A DNA stretch of 64,000 bases from the NCBI GenBank assembly GCA_029339505.1, contig JAQISU010000022.1, positions 14,958,001 through 15,022,000 on the forward strand. The letters run 5' to 3'. The stretch is from Unio delphinus. Taxonomy: Eukaryota; Mollusca; Bivalvia; Unionida; Unionidae. Below the pieces are notes generated by a model. It saw nothing but the letters and a program-made list of their open reading frames with translations, did no database searches and was not told the origin of the DNA. Numbering within the stretch: the stretch's first letter is position 1; each line of letters starts with the position of its first letter. Both the position numbers and the translations under genes were made by a program. Positions 25,411-33,833 of the stretch are shown here, piece by piece.

Positions 25411-25413
<3 letters not shown>
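25101..25413 (-). repeat. PLE pseudo-LTR, copy 2
   Basis: Nearly identical to copy 3 (28817-29143), with one deletion of about 13 bp near 25225 that removes one of two AACGTCATG motifs. It lies 3' of PLE copy A in the sense orientation, while copy 3 lies 5' of it, so A is bracketed by direct pseudo-LTRs. It carries the ribozyme-like fold. Confidence 0.92.
25133..25176 (-). ncRNA. Hammerhead-ribozyme-like motif in pseudo-LTR copy 2
   Basis: Sense-strand order: stem I strand TTTGTGC, core CTGAAGA, one extra A, stem II GCAT/ATGC with an AA loop, core GAAA, stem III ACT/AGT without a loop, C at the cleavage position, and stem I strand GCACAAG. Predicted cleavage lies between 25140 and 25139. Type I hammerheads with a minimal stem III are known from Penelope-like elements and usually work as dimers. 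The extra A before stem II departs from the textbook core and could weaken activity. Confidence 0.6.
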
Positions 25414-25470
<57 letters not shown>

Positions 25471-25473
25471 TAC

Positions 25474-25538
<65 letters not shown>

Positions 25539-25548
25539 TATATATAAA
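25414..25548. repeat. (TA)n/(CA)n compound microsatellite at PLE A 3' end
   Basis: Mainly TA with short ACACATATAC interruptions, between the pseudo-LTR and the last coding stretch of copy A. Confidence 0.95.
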
Positions 25549-25577
25549 TACAATATATCAAATCATCCACAAAAATT

Positions 25578-27818
25578 CTATACAATTTTATATAATGCCT
25601 TAGTATTAAGGCCATTAGGATAAACAGTATCTAACCGATTAATCCAGTAACTTTCTTTAATGAGTCTGTTCATTTCTCCGTGCACAATATCGATTGGCAT
25701 GAAAGAAAAATCCCTTAATGAGTGATTATTTGTATTAAAATGCATTGAAACATTAGAGGAGAACTGAGGATCCATATAATTTTTTATATGAAAGCGGTGA
25801 TTATTCATTCTCTTAGAAACTTGTTGAAGTGTTTGTCCAACATATTGCATGTTACATTTTTAACAGGTTATCAAATAAATTACATCAGTTGATATACAAT
25901 CAGTGTTATAACGTAGAGAAAACATTTCTTTAGTATTGGAGCTACTAAAATAGGTACTTTCTGTAATATTTGCACATTGAGAGCACCTACGTCTGTTGCA
26001 TTTAGATGACGAAAAACATCTTTGAAAATTTTTTTTCGGTTTAGTTCTGATCAAAAGATCTTGTAAATTCCTAGGTCTTCTATAAGCAAGAATTGGCTTG
26101 CTCTTGTAAAGTGTTTTGACGCTGTTTTTTTCTGATAAGTTAAGGAGAGTCCAATATTTATTAATTATAAGGCCTATATTTGGCAAAGATGGATTATATT
26201 GTATTATGAAAGGAATTATATTTTTATCTTTCGTACATTCTGCTGTATTTAAAGCATCATTTTGGGTACGAATACAGTCTTTACTTACAGCAGACTCTAT
26301 TATATGTATAGGATAATTTGTTTTTATGAAATATGTTTTTAATTCATTTAAAGAATGTTTTAATTAATGATCGTCTGAAATGATACGTCGATATCTTTTC
26401 GCCTGACTATACGGTATGCCGTTTTTACATGACCTGGGATGACAAGACGAATATTCCACATATTGGTGGATATTAGTTTCTTTTACGTGAACATTTGTAG
26501 AGATAGTATTATCAGGATTTTTCATCACATTTACATCTAGAAAGGATACATGCGTAGTGGATGCAGTGTAAGTAAATTTAATTGTGGGGTGAAAATTATT
26601 TAGGCTATTAATAAATTTGTGTAGATCTTCTTCTGAGTGGTTCCAGATCATAAATATATCATCTAAAAATCTTAGCCAAACAGTGGGCTTAAAATTCTCG
26701 TTTTCAAGAAAATCTTTTTCTAATTTACCCATGAAAAGGGAAGCATATGAAGGAGCCATAGAACTACCCATTGCCGTACCCATTATTTGAATGTAATTAG
26801 TACCATTAAATTGGAAATTATTATTTTCCAAGATAAGAGTTATTATTTTACAAATATCTTCACTCGATAGTCTGTTATTATTAAGAGTGTTGTCAAGAAA
26901 ATATTTACACGCCTTAATACCATCTGCATGCGGTATGTTTGTATACAATGATGTAACATCTAAAGATACAAGGAGGGAATTATGAGATAGTTGTGGAATA
27001 GACTTCAACTTTTTTATGAAATCAGTAGTATTTTTAATATATGAAGGAAGCGATTTCATTAAAGGCTGCAAAATACTATCTATAAATTTGGATAAGTTCT
27101 CTGTATATGAATTACAACCTGATATAATTGGTCGTCCTGGATAATTTAAAGGTAATGTATGATCAGGAAATTTATGAGTTTTGGGCAATATGTAGAACTG
27201 AGGTGTACGTATTTTGAGAGGAAAAGTATCAAATTCTTCATATACGGAGCTATTATTCTTAGATATTTCATCAATGCATGTGGAAATTTTAGATTTAATT
27301 TCTAATGAAGGGTCTTTATCGACTTTTTGATAGTACTTTTCATCATTTAATTGACGTTCAACTTCTTTAACATAGTCTTCCTGATTCATAATAATAATAT
27401 TATTTGATTTATCAGCCTTTTTAATAACAATACTCTCGTCATTAATTAAATTATGTAAAGACTCCATTTCTTTCTTAGAAATATTACTATAACCTCTCTT
27501 ATGAGGAATATTGTGTAATATTTCTTGTGTGATAGCTTCAATGTAAAAATCTAAATGAGAGTCACGTCCACTAGGTGGTGTAAAAGATGATTTGTTTTTA
27601 TTGAAATAACCCATATTTTTTGAATTGAAAGAATCTGATTCACAATTAGAGTTGCTGCTTGATTTATCATAAAAAAATTCTTTTAATTTTAGGCGTCTAG
27701 AAAAATTGAAAATTTCTTCAGCTAATTTAATTTTATCATGAGATTTTGGTTTGGGACAAAATTTTAATCCTTTACTTAAAAGTATTTAATCATTATCCGT
27801 TAGTTTTTTACGTGATAG
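25578..27818 (-). pseudogene. PLE copy A reverse transcriptase with GIY-YIG endonuclease
   Basis: The frame starts with L-N-L-S-R-K-K-L-T-D-N-D and hits TAA at 27788-27786, where relatives have Tyr. It then runs 416 open codons from 27614. Visible RT motifs are Y-P-G-R-P-I-I-S-G, motif [14 protein letters not shown], motif B G-T-A-M-G-S-S-M-A-P, and motif C F-L-D-D-I-F (26669-26652). Then comes H-Q-Y-V-E-Y-S-S-C-H-P-R-S-C-K-N-G-I-P-Y-S-Q. A TAA at 26366 replaces the Gln of copy B. After C-N-R-R-R-C-S-Q-C, a TAA at 25862 replaces the first Lys of C-K-K-C. The GIY-YIG domain follows: M-Q-Y-V-G-Q-T, R-M-N-N-H-R-F and E-S-Y-W-I-N-R-L. Apart from three nonsense codons the sequence is well preserved. 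Confidence 0.92.
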
Positions 27819-27820
27819 GT

Positions 27821-28795
27821 TTAACACTGTCTCTTTACCTCTATGAATTTGTTTTCTCCGTTTTTGTTCTTTTTTCCATTGTCTCCTACTACTAAATCTC
27901 TGGAATCTCCTGTTATTTTGTCTTGGTAAGTCTTTTGTATCAATTGTTCTAAAACTTTGACAAGGTGTGTCAATGTTTTTGTCATGGTCACTGACTCCGA
28001 TTCCCCCATGATTACGGCCTCTGCGTAACTTTTCTTTGTTGTGCCATGGGGAGACCAGTTTGTTTGTTGCTCTTGCTGATCTTTACTGTTCTTGTTTGAA
28101 TTTATCACATTCCTTTTTACCTCTCCCGTTTTGCTTGTTGATGCTTTTGGTACAGCTGTAGGTGTTACATTTTTCAATGTTGTAATTTGGTTCGGTTTTG
28201 AAGATTTCTGTTTGGGTGTATCTTTTCTCTGCTGTTGTGATGCTGTTTTAACATTTGAATGATTAACTGAATGTTTGTTCTTTGAATACTGCTGTTTTTG
28301 CTGTTGTTTTTGCATCGTATAACGTGCTCCATTCTTCTTCTCTAGTTGACTTTGTCCTTTATTCTCTCGCAATTTATGAATTTTTTTGTTTTGCTTGAGA
28401 AGTATACTATTTTTTGAAGATTCTGTTTTTTCATACACTTCTTGATCAAAGTGAAAAAGACTATGTCCGTCAAGTTTCTTTTTAAGTTTATCTCTAGCAT
28501 TTTCCATTTGCTTTCCTTTGTCTAGGGATATTTTCTTTTGTTCTTCTGCAAGTCTCTCGCATATATTTAATGAAACTTTATCCAAAAGGTTGTCAATTGA
28601 TTTTTGGAATTCTTCACCGCCGTTTCCAATGTAAATTTTAAGTTTTAACTGTAGTCCTGACGGAATTATCCCTTCTTCGACACAGTTGTTTAAAAAGCTG
28701 CTGTGAAGACTTCTTTTCCTTTGTTTTTCTGAAAGTTTTAGAATTTCGAATTTTAAAGACGTCAAATCTTCCGGCGGATCACTTTTTGATGCCAT
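27821..28795 (-). CDS. PLE copy A N-terminal frame (Lys/Gln-rich, ORF1-like)
   Basis: A 324-codon frame starting ATGGCATCAAAAAGTGATCC just inside the pseudo-LTR. It has an acidic start, a charged helical region with S-L-H-S-S-F-L-N-N (about residues 30-38) and L-D-K-V-S-L-N-I-C-E-R-L-A-E-E (about 67-81), then a Lys/Gln-rich basic stretch (about 130-240) and the block P-H-G-T-T-K-K-S-Y-A-E-A-V. In related copy G the equivalent of that last block is fused in frame to the start of the RT polyprotein, whereas here the frame ends first (E-V-K-R-Q-C-stop). It probably supplies nucleic-acid binding, but no named domain is recognised. Confidence 0.75.
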   Translation of the reverse strand: MASKSDPPEDLTSLKFEILKLSEKQRKRSLHSSFLNNCVEEGIIPSGLQLKLKIYIGNGGEEFQKSIDNLLDKVSLNICERLAEEQKKISLDKGKQMENARDKLKKKLDGHSLFHFDQEVYEKTESSKNSILLKQNKKIHKLRENKGQSQLEKKNGARYTMQKQQQKQQYSKNKHSVNHSNVKTASQQQRKDTPKQKSSKPNQITTLKNVTPTAVPKASTSKTGEVKRNVINSNKNSKDQQEQQTNWSPHGTTKKSYAEAVIMGESESVTMTKTLTHLVKVLEQLIQKTYQDKITGDSRDLVVGDNGKKNKNGENKFIEVKRQC

Positions 28796-28816
28796 TGTGT
28801 TGTTGATAAAAATTCA

Positions 28817-29140
28817 GGGGATAAAAAAACAACACAAACGCCGATAAACTTGTGCGACTAGTTTCGCATTTATGCTTCTTCAGGCACAAACTTTATTTGA
28901 AAGAAACTGATGACGTCTATAAAGTTATAAACAATTACGTCATGAACATAACGTCATGCTTTTGAAAGAAGCAGATGACGTCTATATGTCAATAATTACG
29001 TAATTGACATAACATCATAATTTATATTCTTTATTATACAAATATCATCTGTACAACTGGATCAGAATGATGCACGAGTCTCTAATGAAAACTGAGAGTG
29101 AGATTATAATGTAGAGACTAACAGTAATACATATAACTAC

Positions 29141-29143
<3 letters not shown>
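28817..29143 (-). repeat. PLE pseudo-LTR, copy 3
   Basis: Starts GGGGATAAAAAAACAACAC immediately upstream of the copy A start codon and ends before the TA tract of the truncated copy A'. It is therefore both the 5' terminus of A and the 3' terminus of the upstream unit, as expected for head-to-tail PLEs. It retains two TGACGTC-containing direct repeats (TTTGAAAGAAACTGATGACG and TTTTGAAAGAAGCAGATGAC). Confidence 0.92.
28849..28892 (-). ncRNA. Hammerhead-ribozyme-like motif in pseudo-LTR copy 3
   Basis: Same fold as in copy 2: stem I GCACAAG/CTTTGTGC-type pairing of 6-8 bp, core CTGAAGA, stem II GCAT/ATGC, GAAA, and stem III from the palindrome ACTAGT followed by C. Predicted cleavage falls between 28856 and 28855 on the minus-strand RNA, close to the start of the element's coding region. 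Confidence 0.6.
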
Positions 29144-29220
<77 letters not shown>

Positions 29221-29227
29221 CATATAC

Positions 29228-29267
<40 letters not shown>

Positions 29268-29306
29268 ACATACATATATATATATACATACATATATATA
29301 TATAAA
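29144..29306. repeat. (TA)n/(CATA)n compound microsatellite
   Basis: Long TA and CATA runs between the pseudo-LTR and the coding end of A', matching the position of the tract at 25414-25548. Confidence 0.95.
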
Positions 29307-29757
29307 TACAATATATCAAATCATCCACAAAAATTCTATACAATTTTATATAATGCCTTAGTATTAAGGCCATTAGGATAAACAGTATCTAACCGATTAA
29401 TCCAGTAACTTTCTTTAATGAGTCTGTTCATTTCTCCGTGCACAATATCGATTGGCATGAAAGAAAAATCCCTTAATGAGTGATTATTTGTATTAAAATG
29501 CATTGAAACATTAGAGGAGAACTGAGGATCCATATAATTTTTTATATGAAAGCGGTGATTATTCATTCTCTTAGAAACTTGTTGAAGTGTTTGTCCAACA
29601 TATTGCATGTTACATTTTTTACAGGTTATCAAATAAATTACATCAGTTGATATACAATCAGTGTTATAACGTAGAGAAAACATTTCTTTAGTATTGGAGC
29701 TACTAAAATAGGTACTTTCTGTAATATTTGCACATTGGGAGCACCTACGTCTGTTGC
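29307..29757 (-). mobile_element. PLE copy A', 3' fragment with intact GIY-YIG domain
   Basis: Carries the last ~145 codons of the PLE: C-S-Q-C linker, C-K-K-C with Lys where copy A has a stop, M-Q-Y-V-G-Q-T and E-S-Y-W-I-N-R-L, to a stop near 29336. It is cut at about 29757, within the codons for C-N-R-R-R-C, and abuts a CATA-rich stretch leading to copy B. It is nearly identical to the end of copy A over the shared part. Confidence 0.9.
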
Positions 29758-29875
29758 ATCCTTATTGTTGTCATCCTTATATATATATAAGCATACATAT
29801 ACATACCCACATATATACACTCACAAATAAATACACATATACATATATAGACATATACACACACATACACGTATG
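29758..29875. repeat. CATA/ACAC-rich low-complexity junction
   Basis: A low-complexity stretch of CATATACATACCCACATA-type repeats separating the truncated A' from the 3' end of copy B; probably a degenerated TA-type tract like those at the other PLE ends. Confidence 0.75.
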
Positions 29876-32331
29876 TATAATGCCTTAGTATTAAGGCCAT
29901 TGGGATAAACAGTATCTAACCGATTAATCCAATAACTTTCTTTAATGAGTCTGTTCATTTCTTCGTGCACAATATCGATTGGCATGAAAGAAAAATCCCT
30001 TAAAGAGTGATTATTTGTATTAAAATGCATTGAAACATTAGAGGAGAACTGAGGATCCATATAATTTTTTTTATATGAAAGCGGTGATTATTCATTCTCT
30101 TAGAAACTTGTTGAAGTGTTTGTCCAACATATTGCATGTTACATTTTTTTACAGGTTATCAAATAAATTACATCAGTTATACAATCAGTGTTATAACGTA
30201 GTGAAAACATTTCTTTAGTATTGGAGCTACTAAAATAGGTACTTTCTGTAATATTTGCACATTGAGAGCCCCTACGTCTGTTGCATTTAGATGATGAAAA
30301 ACATCTTTGAAAATTTTTTGTCGGTTTAGTTCTGATCAAAAGATTGTAAATTCCTAGGTCTTCTATAAGCGAGAATTGGCTTACTCTTGTAAAGTGTTTT
30401 GACGCTGTTTTTTTTCTGATAAGTTAAGGAGAGTCCAATATTTATTAATTACAAGGCCTATATTTGGCAAAGATGGATTATATTGTATTATGAAAGGAAT
30501 TATATTTTTATCTTTCGTACATTCTGCTGTATTTAAAGCATCATTTTGGGTAAGAATACAGACTTTACTTAAAGCAGACTCTATTACATGTATAGGATAA
30601 TTTCTTTTTTTGAAATATGCTTTTAATTCATTTAAAGAATGTTTTAATTGATGATAGTCGGAAATGATACGTCGGTATCTTTTCGCCTGACTATAAGGTA
30701 TGCCGTTTTTACATGACCTGTGATGACAAGACGAATATTCCACATATTGGTGGATATTAGTTTCTTTTACGTGAACATTTGTAGAGATAGTATTATCAGG
30801 ATTTTTCATCACATTTACATCTAGAAAGGATACATGCGTAGTGGATGCAGTGCAAGTAAATTTAATTGTGGGGTGAAAATTATTTAGGCTATTAATATAT
30901 TTGTGTAGATCTTCTGAGTGGTTCCAGATCATAAATATATCATCTAAAAATCTTAGCCAAACAGTGGGCTTAAAATTCTCGTTTTCAAGAAAATCTTTTT
31001 TTAATTTACCCATGAAAAGGGAAGCGTATGAAGGAGCCATAGGACTATCCATTGCCGTACCCATTATTTGAATGTAATTAGTACCATTAAATTGGAAATT
31101 ATTATTTTCCAAGATAAGAGTTATTATTTTACAAATATCTTCATTCGATAGTCTGTTATTATTAAGAGTGTTGTCAAGAAAATATTTACACGCCTTAATA
31201 CCATCTGCATGCGGTATGTTTGTATACAATGATGTAACATCTAAGGATACAAGGAGGGAATTATGAGATAGTTGTGGAATAGACTTCAACTTTTTTTATG
31301 AAATCAGTAGTATCTTTAATATATGAAGGAAGCGATTTCATTAAAAACTGCAAAATACTATCTATAAATTTGGATAAGTTCTCTGTATATGAATTACAAC
31401 CTGATATAATTTGTCGTCCTGGATAATTTAAAGGTAATGTATGATCAGGAAATGTATGAGTTTTGGGCAATATGGAGAACTAAGGTGTACGTATTTTGAG
31501 AGGAAAAGTATCAAATTCTTCATATACGGAACTATTATACTTAGATATTTCATCAATGCATGTGGAAATTTTAGATTCAATTTCTAATGAAGGGTCTTTA
31601 TCGACTTTTTGATAGTACTTTTCATCATTTAATTGACGTTCAACTTCTTTAACATAGTCTTCCTGATTCATAATAATATTATTTGATTTATCAGCCTTTC
31701 TAATAACAATACTCTCGTCATTAATTAAATTATGTAAAGACTCCATTTCTTTCTTTGAAATATTACTATAACCTCGCTTATGAGGAATATTGTGTAATAT
31801 TTCTTGTGTGATAGCTTCAATGTAAAAATCTAAATGGGAGTCACGTCCACTAGGTGGTGTAAAAGATTTGTTTTTATTGAAATAACCCATATTTTTTGAA
31901 TTGAAAGAATCTGATTCACAATTAGAGTTGCTGCTTCATTTATCATAAATTTTTTTTTTAATTTTAGGCGTCTAGAAAAAATAAAAAATTTCTTCAGCTA
32001 ATTTAATTTTATCACGAGATTTTGGTTTGGGACAAAATTTTAATCCTTTACTTAAAAGTATTTAATCAGTATCCGTTAGTTTTTTACGTGATAGGTTTAA
32101 CACTGATTCTTTACCTCTCTGAATTTGTTTTCTCCGTTTTTCTTTTTTCCATTGTCTCCTACTACTAAATCTCTGGAATCTCCTGCTATTTTGTCTTGGT
32201 AAGTCTTTTGTATTAATTGTTCTAAAACTTTGACAAGGTGTGTCAATGTTTTTGTCATGGTCACTGACTCCGATTCCCCCATGATTACGGCCTCTGCGTA
32301 ACTTTTCTTTGTTGTGCCATGGGGAGACCAG
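29876..32331 (-). mobile_element. PLE copy B, 5'-truncated, frameshifted
   Basis: Very similar to copy A but broken into several frames: the end of the N-terminal frame (P-H-G-T-T-K-K-S-Y-A-E-A-V, 32330-32290), RT N-terminal part (31890-31480), finger region (31470-31261), and an RT palm with motif A T-N-I-P-H-A-D-G and motif C F-L-D-D-I-F (31289-30381). The Cys-rich linker (30339-30139) and the GIY-YIG end (30060-29876) follow. The frameshifts are single-base run-length changes. It shares with copy A the TAA at 32064-32062. The 5' end is cut at 32331, where unrelated PLE family E sequence begins. Confidence 0.9.
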
Positions 32332-33542
32332 TAATTTATGAATAAATAGAGATAAACAGTTTTATTTTTACTTTTAATATGTATCATGCAAATTAATTAA
32401 TTTATATAAATATATATTTAATTTATATAAATATATATTTAAAAAAAAAATTATATTACATTCATGAAGGTCGTAAAGTGCTTTGGAATTTAGAACTTTT
32501 TGATATACTGTATTAAGACGGTGAATCCAGTAGGTTTCCTTTAGCAAACGTTCCATTTCAGATTCAGAAATCTTTCAAAGTATGAGAACTATTGTTAAAG
32601 TATACGGCAACATGAGATGAAAAAGATTTATCGATATAATTTTTTATGTCTGATCTATGTGAGATCATACGTTTAGATATTTGTTGACTAGTTTGTCCAA
32701 TATATTGGACGTCACATTTTTTGCATGTGATCAAATAAATAACGTTTGATGTTGCACAATTAGTATCACAATGCATATTAAACGTTTCTTTTGTATTACT
32801 ACTACTGAAAGAAGTACTTTCATTAATAAGAGAACATTGCGAACATCTAAGTCTATTACATTTAGTTGCTGATCCTTTTTTGTACGATGTTTTTTCTAAT
32901 TTAGAATTAATTAGGTAATCTTTAAGATTTTTTGTCCTTTTATAAGCAAGCATGGGATTGCTTTCGTGTAGCAATTTAACATTTTCTTTACCTGATAATT
33001 TTAACAAATCCCAATATTTATTGATAATCTTACCTATATTAGGTAAACTTGGGTTATATTCAATAATAAAGGGAATGATATCCTTATTTGTGTTTTTGAT
33101 TTTACATTGTAAAGATTCAAGTTGTCTAAGAGAAGATACTTTTTGGAAAGCAGCATTAATGATATCAATAGGGTAATTTCTATTTAGAAAATGCCGACCT
33201 AACTCTATCAAAGATGATTTAAAAACAGTGTCATCCGAAATAATTCTTCTATATCTTTTAGCTTGACTGTATGGTATCCCGGTTTTACATGATTTAGGAT
33301 GGCATGATGAATATTCATATATTGATGAATATTTGTGTTTTTAACATGAACCATGGTAGTGATGCCATTATTTTCATTTTTTATGACGTCTACGTCCAAA
33401 AATGATAATTTAGTTTTAGACACATTGAATGCAAACTTTATAGCTGGATGTAATTTGTTTAAAGTGTCTATAAAATAATAAAGGTCTTCTAATGGATAAC
33501 TCCAAATCATAAAGATATCGTCTAAAAATCTTAACCAAACAT
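32332..33542 (-). mobile_element. PLE family E, 3' half (RT C-terminus and GIY-YIG)
   Basis: A second PLE family, clearly diverged from A/B. The minus strand reads V-W-L-R-F-L-D-D-I-F-M-I-W (motif C, 33540-33505), H-P-A-I-K-F-A-F, L-S-F-L-D-V-D-V and Q-A/V-K-L-K-D-I-E-E-L-F. It then has a C-N-R-L-R-C-S-Q-C linker (about 32860-32840), C-K-K-C-D-V-Q-Y-I-G-Q-T, and the end K-E-T-Y-W-I-H-R-L-N-T-V-Y with a stop near 32450. One frameshift lies near 33240 and another near 32570. The element continues at 39025 beyond the inserted LINE. Confidence 0.9.
33530..33542. repeat. Target-site duplication, left copy
   Basis: CTTAACCAAACAT directly precedes the LINE 3' tail (plus-strand T run); it repeats exactly at 39025-39037. 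Confidence 0.9.
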
Positions 33543-33659
33543 TTTTTTTATTATCCCCGTAATAGGTAGACCACTGGGTCGGGGAACCATCCCAAGGTCA
33601 CCTTACAATGTAACATTTATAATAATCTAAGTATCATAAATATAATCTACAGCAAATGA

Positions 33660-33709
33660 AAAAAAAAAAAAAACAAACACACCCACACACACCCACACAC
33701 ACCCACACG
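33660..33709. repeat. A-run and CACACC repeats in LINE 3' region
   Basis: An A run followed by CACACACCC repeats inside the LINE 3' untranslated region. On the sense strand it is a T run, so it is not the poly-A tail. Confidence 0.8.
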
Positions 33710-33753
33710 TTCATATGATCAATATATTTATTGTTTGAACAATATGTGAGTCC

Positions 33754-33755
<2 letters not shown>

Positions 33756-33792
<37 letters not shown>
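33756..33792. repeat. (TA)n microsatellite in LINE 3' region
   Basis: Thirty-seven bases of alternating TA between the ORF2 stop region and the LINE 3' end. Confidence 0.95.
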
Positions 33793-33794
<2 letters not shown>

Positions 33795-33833
33795 CAGTAT
33801 TATGTTCCTGTTTAGCATAAAATGAGAAACTTG

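Larger units (their letters stand above)
25549..28816 (-). mobile_element. Penelope-like element copy A, nearly full length
   Basis: A complete PLE layout on the minus strand: pseudo-LTR (28817-29143), an N-terminal Lys/Gln-rich frame (28795-27821), reverse transcriptase, a Cys-rich linker, GIY-YIG endonuclease (end at 25578), a TA-rich tract and a second pseudo-LTR (25413-25101). PLEs are retroelements that prime reverse transcription with their own RT and GIY-YIG nuclease. The copy is interrupted by a stop near 27786 and by single-codon stops at 26364 and 25860, so it cannot make the full protein as it stands. Confidence 0.93.

Noticed and set aside
33660..33674. Plus-strand A run taken as the tail of a separate plus-strand retroelement
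   Set aside because: It lies inside the 3' region of the LINE and has no flanking duplication or upstream element body; probably a simple repeat.
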